From Desulfobacteraceae bacterium (GTDB taxonomy: Bacteria > Desulfobacterota > Desulfobacteria > Desulfobacterales > UBA5616): a stretch of 64,000 nucleotides of DNA. A model generated the notes under the pieces. It ran no database searches, was not told the origin of the DNA, and saw only the letters and a program-made list of their open reading frames with translations. Below, one piece after another: positions 9,146-18,367 of this stretch (the first letter of the stretch is position 1; the number at the start of each line of letters is the position of its first letter). The DNA is taken from positions 1 to 64,000 of the forward strand of contig VMSV01000150.1 in the NCBI GenBank assembly GCA_013791935.1, given 5' to 3'. A program made the position numbers and the translations under genes.

Positions 9146-9823
9146 CTAATTCCTGATTTTTACTTTTGACTCCAGCTTGAAGGTTTTTTGCTGATTGCTA
9201 ATCCCGGTTCTCGCAGCTTGGGTTTCAATAAGGATTTCCACATTCCGGATATCTCCCGGAAGGTTTGCCGTTGCTCCGTCTGCTTTCAGGTAATTAAAGC
9301 GGAAAGTTTTGATGTTTTCCGCAAAGGGTTGGAAATATCCTTTTCCGGTTTTTCTTTTCAACTGGTTGCCGATTTTTTTATATACGATGCGCTCATTTTC
9401 ATCATAGTTCCAGGTGTTGGGATTGCTTCCCTGCGCATTGGTTACGATTTTCCCGTCTCCATCAAGATCCGCCCGGATTTCAAGTTCTGAATTTGACCCA
9501 TCATGGACAATGCCGCAGAACGTGGAAAGGGAGTCATCCCGGGATTGAAGGCTACTCGATGGATTTGGATTATATCCTGCCATCATCACTTCCTGGATAA
9601 TGATATTCATTGCCGCCCGGGCAGTCTGTAAACGTTCAGCCTTATCTTCCTGAGCCCCGAAGGTATTTTTCTGAAGGATGAATGTGCTCACAAGAGCCGC
9701 CATGACAACCAATCCCAAAGTCAGAGAGATCATCACCTCAATAAGTGTAAATCCGTTTTGCATGCCTGTGGTCTTGTGATCCATTATGCCATAGCCCATG
9801 GTTCCCAACTCATTTCTCATCAT
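9146..9823 (-). CDS. pilW: PilW-like minor pilin (first set)
   Basis: A 225-residue frame with the prepilin site QNG/FTLIEVMISLTLGLVV, followed by ERLQTARAAMNIIIQ and EVMMAGYNP, the PilW family features. Start choice is open: the ATG at 9823 sits on the edge of a heptanucleotide repeat array, and in-frame ATGs at 9799, 9784 and 9763 would give shorter leaders. The last gives a short leader typical of pilins, but none of the four has a strong ribosome binding site. The gene is followed after 6 bases by the large pilX-like gene. Repeat copy changes upstream could alter its expression. Confidence 0.8.
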   Translation of the reverse strand: MMRNELGTMGYGIMDHKTTGMQNGFTLIEVMISLTLGLVVMAALVSTFILQKNTFGAQEDKAERLQTARAAMNIIIQEVMMAGYNPNPSSSLQSRDDSLSTFCGIVHDGSNSELEIRADLDGDGKIVTNAQGSNPNTWNYDENERIVYKKIGNQLKRKTGKGYFQPFAENIKTFRFNYLKADGATANLPGDIRNVEILIETQAARTGISNQQKTFKLESKVKIRN

Positions 9824-9921
9824 TCATTACTCATCACTCATTACTCATTACTCATCACTCATTACTCATCACTCATTACTCATTACTCATTACTCATTAC
9901 CCTTTTCTCATCACTCATCAC
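9824..9921. repeat. Heptanucleotide tandem repeat array
   Basis: On the plus strand, eleven contiguous 7-base units (TCATTAC or TCATCAC) run from 9824 to 9900. Two more units follow at 9908-9921 after a short break, and degenerate units lie just before 9824. On the transcribed strand each unit contains overlapping ATG and stop triplets (TAATGA, TGATGA), and because 7 is not a multiple of 3 every frame is closed. It sits between pilV and pilW. Similar heptamer arrays are common in cyanobacterial and some other genomes and change length by slippage. Confidence 0.9.
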
Positions 9922-9943
9922 CCGCCCTTCGCCTCTTCTCCTT

Positions 9944-10342
9944 CTACCTCGATAGGATGGTCTTCAGTTCCACGGATTGAGGATAGGGCGCTTTCCAGGA
10001 TACGTTAACCGTTACGGCTTTTACGCCGGATACCCCTGGAATGGATGACACTGACACCTCCCGTTGGAAAAAAGGATTATCCGGAATCGTGTGAAAGGCT
10101 TCGATGGAAAAAGACCCTTCCGAACCCAGGCCATGGTAGGCCATCTGCCTGATTTCCTCCATTTTTTTCTGGGCCATGGTGGTGGCAAGGGCCATTTCAC
10201 CGCTGTTTTTATTCCTGTTGATGGAATGAATCATGAGGGTAGCCGTTCCTATCAGGCCCACGGAAAGAATGGCCGCAGCAACCACCACCTCAAGCACGGT
10301 AAATCCCCTTTTGTTATCCCGGGTTTGGTGTTTTTTGATCAT
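9944..10342 (-). CDS. pilV: PilV-like minor pilin (first set)
   Basis: A 132-residue prepilin with KRG/FTVLEVVVAAAILSVGL and then ATLMIHSINRNKNSGEMALA and KKMEEIRQ, typical of the PilV family. The leader has 12-13 residues. It is the first gene of the first minor-pilin set and is followed by the repeat array and pilW. It probably forms part of the pilus tip priming complex. The AT-rich 170-base region upstream likely contains its promoter, but I cannot fix a -35/-10 pair. Confidence 0.8.
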   Translation of the reverse strand: MIKKHQTRDNKRGFTVLEVVVAAAILSVGLIGTATLMIHSINRNKNSGEMALATTMAQKKMEEIRQMAYHGLGSEGSFSIEAFHTIPDNPFFQREVSVSSIPGVSGVKAVTVNVSWKAPYPQSVELKTILSR

Positions 10343-10434
10343 GGTCTTCTCGAAAGATGAATGGGAGACTTTTTGATGGATATTCGAAATAACGTTTTAT
10401 ATTTCCAATATCGTAAAATAAAAGGTTATGCAAT

Positions 10435-10456
10435 ACAATAATAGCGTTATTATTGT
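10435..10456. other. AT-rich inverted repeat between purQ and pilV
   Basis: A perfect dyad of 9-base arms (ACAATAATA and TATTATTGT) around a 4-base centre. It lies in the 178-base gap after purQ and before pilV on the minus strand. It could end purine operon transcription weakly or serve as an operator for the pilin genes; on the minus strand no T-run follows it. Confidence 0.4.
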
Positions 10457-10512
10457 TTTTATATAATATTTACTGAGTTTTAATTGATTGCTTAGGGATT
10501 AGGCTTCATGGA

Positions 10513-11334
10513 TCAGGATTCACGGATATAAGCCACTCCGTTTTGAAGCAGGCGAACGCCCAAAGTGATGGCGCTAAAATCGGGTTTTTGACCCTGTCTT
10601 TTCAAGGTTTCTTTTTGAAGGGTCCACTGGGGGTGGTTGGTGATGTTCAGGAAGCCTTCCGGGTGGGGCATCAAACCGAAAATCCTTCCGGTGGGATCAC
10701 AGATTCCTGCGATATCACAAATGGAGCCGTTCGGGTTTTCAGGAAATTTCCTGTTTGCAAGGGTTCCGTTGGGCAAGGCATACTGCAAGGCAATCTGGTT
10801 TGCGCTAATAAGCCTGTTGAGGTTCTCTGCATCACAGTAGAATTTTCCCTCACCATGGCGCACCGGCAACTCTAAAAAATCCATGCCTTGGGTGAATACA
10901 CAAGGGGAAGGCGGATTGGTTTTTAGAGCCACCCAATCGTTTCGAAAATTGCCGCAGTCATTGTTCGATAGAGCAACGGAACGTTTTGAATAATCACCGT
11001 CAAACCCTGGCAATAGTCCTATATTCACAAGGGTTTGAAACCCATTGCAGATCCCGAGAACAAGATTTCCCTTTTGAACGAATTCAAGGATATCCTCTCC
11101 CAGATGGGTTTTCATTCGAACCGCCTGGAGCACGCCGGCCCCGTGGTCGTCCCCCCAGCTGAATCCTCCACCGAAAACGAGAATCTGGAAATCTTTGAGA
11201 AAGACCTCATGATGGATCAGAGCATTGATGTGTACCCGCCGGGACTTGGCCCCGGCTTTTTCAAACGCAAAGGCGGTTTCATGATCACAATTCAATCCAT
11301 ATCCGGTAAGCACCAATACGTTGACGTCGGTCAT
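10513..11334 (-). CDS. purQ: FGAM synthase glutaminase subunit PurQ
   Basis: Phosphoribosylformylglycinamidine synthase subunit that hydrolyses glutamine and passes ammonia to PurL, the fourth step of purine synthesis in the cytoplasm. The class I amidotransferase triad is visible: Cys in LGICNGFQ, and His/Glu in MPHPEGF. GEGKFYC is also typical. It has 273 residues, near the family norm for the longer PurQ form. The start overlaps the purL stop by 4 bases (ATGA), so the two are translationally coupled. It is the last gene of the long rpsB-to-purQ run. Confidence 0.95.
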   Translation of the reverse strand: MTDVNVLVLTGYGLNCDHETAFAFEKAGAKSRRVHINALIHHEVFLKDFQILVFGGGFSWGDDHGAGVLQAVRMKTHLGEDILEFVQKGNLVLGICNGFQTLVNIGLLPGFDGDYSKRSVALSNNDCGNFRNDWVALKTNPPSPCVFTQGMDFLELPVRHGEGKFYCDAENLNRLISANQIALQYALPNGTLANRKFPENPNGSICDIAGICDPTGRIFGLMPHPEGFLNITNHPQWTLQKETLKRQGQKPDFSAITLGVRLLQNGVAYIRES

Positions 11335-14327
11335 ATCAAATCTCCAAACGGTTTTTTCCAGGCGGTCTTCAGTTCCTCAAGGGTGAGGTCCATACATTTT
11401 ATACTATTGATATCATGGATGATTAAATGCTTTTCCTTCAAAACGGTTCCGATGCAGGCGCAATCCGAATCCTTGAACAGATGGGTGAATCGCTCCTCGT
11501 TTTCGGGTGAAATCGTCACCAGAAAACGCCCCGGAGATTCGGATAAAAGGATAACGTCATTCCGAAGAGGCTTATCTGCTGGCACTTTGGAAAGGTTGAT
11601 CCGCATGCCCAGATCACCGGCCATGGCCTTCATGGCAAGATGCACAAGGAGCCCTCCCCTGTAGATGCCGTGAACCGAGGCCGGAAGATCCTGTTTCAGG
11701 GCATGGGTCATTTTCTGATACATGGTCTTATGGATTTCCGGACGAACCTCGGGAACATTCAATCCCACATAGTCAAAAAGTTCGTAATAAGCCGAGCCCC
11801 CCAATTCGTTCAAGGTTTTACCGATGATATAGACCTTGTCTCCGGCCACTTTACAATCCAGGGTTGTGCAATGCGATATATCGTCAATCACCCCAAGGGT
11901 TGAAAACTGCATGGTTTCCATGGCCGAAACCTTATGGGCTTCCCCGTACTTTCCCGTCAGAAATCCATCCACATACATGCTGTCTTTGCCGGATAGAAGA
12001 GGAATGCCATAGGCAAGACACAGGTCCTTTAAAGCCCGGGAGGCCCTCACCAGTTGGGCAGCCTTGTGCATACCATCGGGATTTTCCTCGGGATCAAACT
12101 GAATGCTGGGCCAGCAGAAATTATCCACCCCGCCTATATGGTCAAAATCCCCTCCTACGGATAAAAGCCTTCTCACGGCTTCATCTATGGTACAAGAGAC
12201 CATATGATAGGCATCAATGGCTGAGTATTGGGGGATTAAGGCCTGGGCAAAGGCCAAACCTTTGTGACTGTTCAGAACCGGACGAATCACCGATGCATCG
12301 CTCGGGATATCCCTGTTTACGCCCATCAGAGGTTTGATGACAGTTGCTCCCTGAACTTCATGGTCGTACTGCCGGGTGATCCATTCCTTGGAAGCGATAT
12401 TGGGACTGGCAAGCAGGTCCAGGAGTAACTTTCCATAATCCCCCGGTTCCCGGATCACCGGCTCGAAAAGTCCTCTTTTTTGGGGAGGCTGCCACCGAGC
12501 CTCGAATTCCCATTGGGGAAATCCGGAGGTCAGAAGGTCCAGGTCAATATACGCGCAGGTTATGCCGTTGTATGTGATGTGCAGTTTGCCGGTGTCCGTA
12601 TATTTTCCGATCACGGTGCTTTCCACCGCATGCATGGCGGAAAGGGCCATGAAGCGTTCGAGATTTTCCGGCTTGATCGCAAGGGTCATTCGTTCCTGGG
12701 ATTCGGAAATCCAGATTTCCCATTGATCCAGGCCGTCATATTTTAAAGGCACCTTTTCCAAATGGACTTCGCAGCCATTGGAAAACCTTGCGGTTTCCCC
12801 AATGGAGGAGGACAGTCCCCCGCCGCCGTTGTCCGTAATAAATTCAATCAAACCCCCATCCCTGGCTTCCATGAGAAAATCATGCATTTTTTTCTGGGTG
12901 TAGGGGTCGCCGATCTGAACGTGTCCGGCAGGGGTGTGCTCCGAATAGACTTCCGAAGAAGCGGTGACGCCATGGATTCCATCCTTTCCCACCCGGCCTC
13001 CGCACATGATGATCAGGTCCCCGGGATGGGTGGTTTTGTTCTCGCTGGGCTCACCGCTCACCCTGGAAGGCATTATGCCCACGGCGGTGACAAAGACCAG
13101 ACATTTTCCCATATACCCGGGATGGAAGGTGACTTGACCGAAGGTGGTGGGAATTCCGCTTTTGTTGCCCCCGTCCCGAACCCCTTCGATGATGCCGTCC
13201 AACAGCCTTCTGGGGGCAAGCCTGGGTTTTAGGTCCCCCGAATAATCCCGGTGTCCCACACAAAATCCATACCCCCCCATGACGAGTTTCGCCCCTTTGC
13301 CCGTTCCCATGGGATCCCTGTAAACCCCCACGATCCCGGTGATGGCCCCGCCATAGGCTTCCATGTTGGACGGTGAATTATGGGTTTCACCGGTAATGAC
13401 ATAGTTGTTTTCTTCATCAAAGGCCCCGATGCCCGCATTGTCCCACAGCACGGAAACCACCCAGGGTTTCTTTTCCGCAAGTTCCAGGGTGGGGTTTTGA
13501 ATACAGGTTTTAAACAAGCTGTTGATCACCGCCTCTTCACCGGTTTCCTCATCCACATAGCGGAAAAGCCCGCCAAAGGTGTTGTGATTGCAATGGTCGC
13601 TTCTACCTTGGGAGATATACTCCAGTTCAACATCCGTGGGGTCGGCCAATCCGACACTTTTCCGCTGCCCAAGAACTTCCGGATTTAAAAAATAATTCCG
13701 GATCACCGGCACATCGTTGGAATTTAAAGCAAGGTTTCGCTCCCGGCTTATTCGGATCAGCTCCGCATCACTATGGATGGGAATGGTTGCCACGGTTGGG
13801 GTATGGTTCAAGATCACCTTGGGAAGAATGATCCCCACCCCGCTTTCAGGACTCCATTCTTTAGAGGAAGCCACCTTCCATTGCTGAATGATGTCATTGG
13901 CCAGAATTTCGGATGCGATTTTTCGAGCCTGTTCAATAGTCAGATCTATTCCGGTCAAACAAAAGCGCTTGGACGTGTAAACCGCTTCCCCGGGCTTTAG
14001 TGATATCCCCAGAACATCTTCAATGGCCTCGACGGCGGTGGCGCCTGGATTGTCCTTGACACCTGGCCGGAAGCCCACCCAGACGGTGTGGTCAAAAGGG
14101 ACCGCCAGGGGGCTGAAGGAGGACAACTGGGTTACCGGATTGGTAAAAATCTCTGATTGAACCCTTGCTTTCTGTTCGTCCGTCAGGGCGATGTCAAGGG
14201 TGATCACCTGGATGGTCCGAACCTTTTCCAGGTGAATACCGAAATAATTGCCTGCTTTTTTACGAACCGCCTCGCCTTCGGCATCAAACAGTTCCGGTTT
14301 TAATGCAATTTCAAGTTGAAAAGCCAT
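11331..14327 (-). CDS. purL: FGAM synthase large subunit PurL
   Basis: A 998-residue synthase subunit converting FGAR, ATP and ammonia to FGAM. The first 100 residues or so resemble PurS (IALKPELFDAEGEAV), so PurS seems fused to PurL. Two AIRS-type repeats follow, with GGRVGKDGIHG, DNGGGGLSSSIGE and LLSGKDSM visible. The glutaminase domain is not fused but encoded separately by purQ. This layout lies between the small PurL of Bacillus and the ~1,300-residue PurL of enterics. The gene is 49 bases after rseP. Confidence 0.95.
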   Translation of the reverse strand: MAFQLEIALKPELFDAEGEAVRKKAGNYFGIHLEKVRTIQVITLDIALTDEQKARVQSEIFTNPVTQLSSFSPLAVPFDHTVWVGFRPGVKDNPGATAVEAIEDVLGISLKPGEAVYTSKRFCLTGIDLTIEQARKIASEILANDIIQQWKVASSKEWSPESGVGIILPKVILNHTPTVATIPIHSDAELIRISRERNLALNSNDVPVIRNYFLNPEVLGQRKSVGLADPTDVELEYISQGRSDHCNHNTFGGLFRYVDEETGEEAVINSLFKTCIQNPTLELAEKKPWVVSVLWDNAGIGAFDEENNYVITGETHNSPSNMEAYGGAITGIVGVYRDPMGTGKGAKLVMGGYGFCVGHRDYSGDLKPRLAPRRLLDGIIEGVRDGGNKSGIPTTFGQVTFHPGYMGKCLVFVTAVGIMPSRVSGEPSENKTTHPGDLIIMCGGRVGKDGIHGVTASSEVYSEHTPAGHVQIGDPYTQKKMHDFLMEARDGGLIEFITDNGGGGLSSSIGETARFSNGCEVHLEKVPLKYDGLDQWEIWISESQERMTLAIKPENLERFMALSAMHAVESTVIGKYTDTGKLHITYNGITCAYIDLDLLTSGFPQWEFEARWQPPQKRGLFEPVIREPGDYGKLLLDLLASPNIASKEWITRQYDHEVQGATVIKPLMGVNRDIPSDASVIRPVLNSHKGLAFAQALIPQYSAIDAYHMVSCTIDEAVRRLLSVGGDFDHIGGVDNFCWPSIQFDPEENPDGMHKAAQLVRASRALKDLCLAYGIPLLSGKDSMYVDGFLTGKYGEAHKVSAMETMQFSTLGVIDDISHCTTLDCKVAGDKVYIIGKTLNELGGSAYYELFDYVGLNVPEVRPEIHKTMYQKMTHALKQDLPASVHGIYRGGLLVHLAMKAMAGDLGMRINLSKVPADKPLRNDVILLSESPGRFLVTISPENEERFTHLFKDSDCACIGTVLKEKHLIIHDINSIKCMDLTLEELKTAWKKPFGDLI

Positions 14328-14376
14328 AGTTTCCCAATATGATAGAGTTTTTTACCGTAAAATAACGGGATGTGAG

Positions 14377-15438
14377 TTAAAATATCAGTCTTGTAATGTC
14401 ATTGTAAAAAACAAAAACAACCAGGGCCATCAAAACGAATATGCCAACCTGCTGGGCGGTTTCACGGACTTTCAGATTTACGGGCTTTCCGGTGAAGGCC
14501 TCAATGATGAAAAAAAAGAGATGACCGCCATCCAATACCGGAATGGGCAGAAAATTCAAAATGGCAAGGTTGATGCTGATAAAGGCGATAAAGTAGATCA
14601 GGTTCAGGGGGCCCTGTTTGGCCTGATCCCCGGCCATCTGTGCGATCATGATGGGCCCACCCAGGTTTTTGGCGGAAACCTCTCCTTTGATCATCTGCAC
14701 GATCCCCACGAACATCAGCCGTGTGATTTGCCAGGTCTGAACAAAGCTCTGGGAAAGGGCCTGTATAGGATTCAGCTTCAGGTATTGCACATGCGCAGGT
14801 GAACTGGCCACCCCGATGAGAAAGGTGTCCACGGTTTCACCAAACATGGTTTTTTCTTCCTTCCCGGGAGTAATCTTCACATCAAAAGTAACTTCAGCTC
14901 TTTTCACTGTGAATGTGATGGGCTTCCCCTGGCTTTCTGTAATCGCTATGGCCATTTGGTCAAAGGTGTCCATGGTCCTGTTTTGAATGGCCAGAATCCG
15001 ATCGCCTTTTTGCAATCCCGCTGCCTGGGCAGGTGATTTTTCCATCACGGAGCCGATCACCGGCTCAATCCTCGTCATTCCGTAGATCTGGAAAAAACAG
15101 AAATAGATGGCCACGGCAAGCAAAATATTGAAGGCCGGGCCTGCGGCAACGATGAGAAACCGTTTCCAGACGCTTTTATGGGTAAAGGAAAGGGGGATGT
15201 CTTTGGGGTCAATGTCGGCGCCCGGTTCCTCGCCGATCATTTTCACATAGCCTCCCAGAGGAATGGCTGAAATCCGGTAGTCTGTAATTCCGATGGTTTT
15301 GCCTACAATGCGCGGTCCGAATCCCAGGGAAAATTTTTCAACCCCCACACCGCACAACCTGGCCAACAGGAAATGCCCCAGTTCATGAAAAAAAACCAGA
15401 ACTCCCAGAACAATGATGAATGAAATAAAATAGCTCAT
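14377..15438 (-). CDS. rseP: Site-2 intramembrane zinc protease RseP
   Basis: A 353-residue inner-membrane protease that releases anti-sigma factors or signal-peptide remnants by cutting inside the membrane. The zinc site HELGH is at the N-terminus (FFHELGHFLLARL) and the second motif PVLDGGHL near the C-terminus. One PDZ domain is seen between them (VMEKSPAQAAGLQKGDRIL), whereas enteric RseP has two. Transmembrane stretches occur at both ends. It lies after dxr and before purL, the common position downstream of dxr and cdsA. Confidence 0.95.
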   Translation of the reverse strand: MSYFISFIIVLGVLVFFHELGHFLLARLCGVGVEKFSLGFGPRIVGKTIGITDYRISAIPLGGYVKMIGEEPGADIDPKDIPLSFTHKSVWKRFLIVAAGPAFNILLAVAIYFCFFQIYGMTRIEPVIGSVMEKSPAQAAGLQKGDRILAIQNRTMDTFDQMAIAITESQGKPITFTVKRAEVTFDVKITPGKEEKTMFGETVDTFLIGVASSPAHVQYLKLNPIQALSQSFVQTWQITRLMFVGIVQMIKGEVSAKNLGGPIMIAQMAGDQAKQGPLNLIYFIAFISINLAILNFLPIPVLDGGHLFFFIIEAFTGKPVNLKVRETAQQVGIFVLMALVVFVFYNDITRLIF

Positions 15439-15514
15439 GACGCCTTAAATAGTCCAATTCTCCCTTAAAGGTCAAGATGAATGCGGCACAGAATTCATTT
15501 ATAAGTGCCAATTA

Positions 15515-16666
15515 TCATCTTTTTCCATTGATGATTCTTTCGGCTTCCTCCCTGGCCCAGGCGTCGGCGGCCAGGATATTCTCCAGGCCAGGATGCTCTA
15601 TATTTGTATGGTTTTGCATTATTTTATCAATAAGTTGTGGTATTTTATCAAAGGATATCTTTAAGTCCAGAAATCCCTGCACAGCAATTTCATTGGCTGC
15701 ATTCATCACAGCCGGCAGGGTTCCGCCCGTGCGACAGGCACTAAGTGCAAGTTCCAGGCAGGGAAACCGATCCAAATCCGGTTTTTCAAAGGTGAGTGAG
15801 GCGATTTGGGTAAAATCCGGAAAAGGTTGTTCAATGGGCATTCTCTCCGGGAAGGACAGGGCATAGGCGATGGCCCCTTTCATGTCCGGAATTCCCATCT
15901 GGGCCATAACAGACCCGTCTTTGAAACCTACCATGGAATGCACGATGCTCTGGGGATGAATCACCACTTCAATCCTGTCCACCGGAACCTCAAAAAGGGC
16001 CGCGGCCTCGATGACTTCAAGCCCTTTGTTCATAAGCGTGGCGGAATCAATGGTGATTTTTCTCCCCATCTGCCAGTTGGGGTGACGCAGGGCATCACCG
16101 GGGGTGATTTTTGAAAAATCGCTCTTTTTGGTTTTAAGAAAAGGGCCGCCAGATGCCGTGAGAAATATTTTTTCCACATCCTGCCTGCGACTTCCGGCCA
16201 TGGACTGGAAGATGGCGCTGTGTTCACTATCCACCGGCAGAATTTTCACCCGGTGGGCCGCCGCCTCTTCCATGACGATTTCTCCGGCCATCACCAGAGT
16301 CTCTTTATTGGCCAGGGCAATGTCCTTGCCTGCAGATATTGCCGCAAGGGTGGGTGAAAGCCCGGCAGCACCAACCATGGCGGCCACGACCATATCCACG
16401 GACGAAAGGCTTGCCGCGGTTTCAAACCCCTTGGTGCCAAAAAGAATTTCAACCCCTTTGACTTTTTTTTGGAGTTGGTCCGCATGAATTTCATCGATCA
16501 CCGCCACGACTTCGGGCTTGAACCTGTTCACCTGCTCGGCCAGCAAATCAATGCTGGTGGCGGCGGTCAGGGCTTTGACACGAAAAGCTTGAGGAAACAT
16601 TTGAACGATTTTGAGGGTGTTCCGACCAATGGAACCGGTTGAACCGAGGATGGCAAGATTTTTCAT
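15515..16666 (-). CDS. dxr: 1-deoxy-D-xylulose 5-phosphate reductoisomerase
   Basis: DXP reductoisomerase makes 2-C-methyl-D-erythritol 4-phosphate, the committed step of the non-mevalonate isoprenoid pathway. The NADPH motif GSTGSIG is at residues 7-13; LPVDSEHSAIFQ and HPNWQMGRKITID are metal and substrate binding parts. The frame is open upstream to 16912, but that part is the shadow of cdsA; the ATG at 16666 gives the normal 383 residues. It follows cdsA by 19 bases. Its neighbours uppS and cdsA use or run beside isoprenoid and lipid precursors. Confidence 0.95.
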   Translation of the reverse strand: MKNLAILGSTGSIGRNTLKIVQMFPQAFRVKALTAATSIDLLAEQVNRFKPEVVAVIDEIHADQLQKKVKGVEILFGTKGFETAASLSSVDMVVAAMVGAAGLSPTLAAISAGKDIALANKETLVMAGEIVMEEAAAHRVKILPVDSEHSAIFQSMAGSRRQDVEKIFLTASGGPFLKTKKSDFSKITPGDALRHPNWQMGRKITIDSATLMNKGLEVIEAAALFEVPVDRIEVVIHPQSIVHSMVGFKDGSVMAQMGIPDMKGAIAYALSFPERMPIEQPFPDFTQIASLTFEKPDLDRFPCLELALSACRTGGTLPAVMNAANEIAVQGFLDLKISFDKIPQLIDKIMQNHTNIEHPGLENILAADAWAREEAERIINGKR

Positions 16667-16685
16667 TCCTGTTTCTCTTTTTGAG

Positions 16686-17525
16686 CTAAAACCCGAAAAT
16701 GAATTCTTTATAAAAATAGGCCACGGGGGCTGCAAACAGCAAGGCATCGATCCGGTCCAGCAATCCGCCGTGTCCGGGCAGAATTTTCCCGGAATCTTTA
16801 ATATTTGCAGCGCGCTTAAACAGGGACTCAAAGAGATCCCCCACCTGTCCCATGGCACCTGCCGTGATGAAAAACAATATGGCCGAAGGCCAGGGAAGCC
16901 TGGGCATGTCAAGACCCCATGGCAAATCAGGAAGATAAAGATTGATGAGGCTTCCCACCAGAATATTGGCCAAAATACCTCCTGCTGCTCCCTCTATGGT
17001 TTTTTTGGGGCTTACCGCAGGCATCAATTTGTGCTTTCCCATATAGGTGCCCACATAATAGGCCCCCACGTCTCCGGCAAAGATGATAAATAACAAATAG
17101 AATACCCATATGGTTCCAAACTCTCCAAGCCGCAGAAAAACTAAAAATGCCAGCATCAAGGGAATATAAACCATGCCCTGAACCTGCTTTGCCATCACCT
17201 CCGTCGACCCCAAGGGTTGGCCTGCCTTAAAAACACAGATCATGGCGGAAGAAAGATAATTAATCGCAAACACCAGAAACATGATATCACTCGTCTTCCG
17301 GCTCGCAGCGAGAATCATAAGACATCCGCACAGAATCCCCAAAAAAGAAATCAGGCTGGTTTTCAGGGTTTCCGGAAAGACAATGCTGAAGTATTCATAA
17401 AGTGAAACAGCGCATACAAAGCAAATCAGCAAAACAAACGGCATTCCCCCCTCGGCGATGAGAAAAAGAACAAGGGGAAAAGCGACGATACTGGTCAGCC
17501 AGCGTTTAAGATGCATGTTTTTCAC
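16686..17525 (-). CDS. cdsA: Phosphatidate cytidylyltransferase CdsA
   Basis: An integral inner-membrane enzyme that turns phosphatidic acid and CTP into CDP-diacylglycerol. It has 279 residues and about eight hydrophobic segments. The CdsA signature is near the C-terminus: SLFKRAANIKDSGKILPGHG followed by GLLDRIDAL. The standard neighbour order uppS-cdsA-dxr is kept. It begins 56 bases after uppS. Confidence 0.95.
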   Translation of the reverse strand: MKNMHLKRWLTSIVAFPLVLFLIAEGGMPFVLLICFVCAVSLYEYFSIVFPETLKTSLISFLGILCGCLMILAASRKTSDIMFLVFAINYLSSAMICVFKAGQPLGSTEVMAKQVQGMVYIPLMLAFLVFLRLGEFGTIWVFYLLFIIFAGDVGAYYVGTYMGKHKLMPAVSPKKTIEGAAGGILANILVGSLINLYLPDLPWGLDMPRLPWPSAILFFITAGAMGQVGDLFESLFKRAANIKDSGKILPGHGGLLDRIDALLFAAPVAYFYKEFIFGF

Positions 17526-17581
17526 CGAAAGGACTGAGGTTTGCGGGAATGGGTTTTAATCATTTGAAAGACCATGGCTTC

Positions 17582-18367
17582 TTACTCGGAAGGAATTTTA
17601 CCGAATCGACGTTGACGAAGCTGGTAGTCTTTGATGATCGCATGGAATTCGGCTTTGTCCAGATCAGGCCACAGGGTGTGTGTAAAGTAAATTTCCGAGT
17701 ATGCGATCTGCCATAACAGAAAATTGCTGATGCGCATTTCACCGCTGGTTCTGATAACCAGATCGGGATCAGGCATTCCATGGGTATAAAGATATTTGGA
17801 CAGGAGTTCCGGAGTGATTTCCCCAAGCTCAATTTTGTGACGGACCGCATCTTCTGCAATTTTCGCCGCAGCCATGGCGATTTCGGATCTTCCCCCATAG
17901 CTTAAGGCCAGGGTTAAAACCATCCCGCTGTTTTTGGCAGTGAGCTCCAAGGCATAATCAAGCACTTGGGTTACGTCCTTGGGAAGTCTGTGGGTCTGTC
18001 CTATGGCGTTTAACCGAATGTTATTTTCCAGAAGCTCATTCTGCTCTTCCACAAGGAATCGTTTCAAAAGCTTCATCAGGGCCATCACTTCAGTTTTGGG
18101 CCTTTCCCAGTTTTCCGTGGAAAAAGCATACAACGTCAGAAAAGAGATGCCCATCTCACGGGCCGATCTTACCACGGTCCGGACGGTTTCAGCCCCCCGG
18201 TTATGTCCGTTGATGCGATTGAGTTTCCTTTTCTTGGCCCAACGGCCGTTCCCGTCCATGATAATGCCCACATGCGTGGGAATTTTATCAGGATCCAATC
18301 CATCCGAGATTTTGGATTCATTCTTAAAGTTCAAGGATTTCTTTCTCTTTTTCTTTATACAGGTCAT
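17582..18367 (-). CDS. uppS: Isoprenyl (undecaprenyl) diphosphate synthase
   Basis: A cis-prenyltransferase making the C55 lipid carrier for peptidoglycan and O-antigen. The family motif GIIMDGNGRWA with catalytic Asp, then GHNRGAE, YAFSTENW, and the C-terminal DLVIRTSGE are all present. With the ATG at 18367 the frame overlaps frr by 44 bases and adds a basic N-terminus; a TTG near 18333 beside the frr stop is an alternative. It is the usual neighbour of frr and cdsA. Confidence 0.93.
   Translation of the reverse strand: MTCIKKKRKKSLNFKNESKISDGLDPDKIPTHVGIIMDGNGRWAKKRKLNRINGHNRGAETVRTVVRSAREMGISFLTLYAFSTENWERPKTEVMALMKLLKRFLVEEQNELLENNIRLNAIGQTHRLPKDVTQVLDYALELTAKNSGMVLTLALSYGGRSEIAMAAAKIAEDAVRHKIELGEITPELLSKYLYTHGMPDPDLVIRTSGEMRISNFLLWQIAYSEIYFTHTLWPDLDKAEFHAIIKDYQLRQRRFGKIPSE

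Noticed and set aside
9824-9921. CRISPR array
   Set aside because: Units are 7 bases with no spacers and no cas genes; it is a simple tandem repeat.
9758-9955. Plus-strand frame encoding a repeated LLITHYS-like peptide
   Set aside because: It only translates the heptanucleotide repeat (three units make 21 bases); no ribosome binding site or neighbour supports it.
11035-11664. Plus-strand frame of 209 codons
   Set aside because: Antisense to the purL/purQ junction, both of which are certain.
16667-16912. In-frame extension of dxr upstream of 16666
   Set aside because: The sequence is antisense-free but overlaps cdsA in another frame, is Cys/Pro-rich and unlike any DXR; the ATG at 16666 gives the exact family N-terminus.
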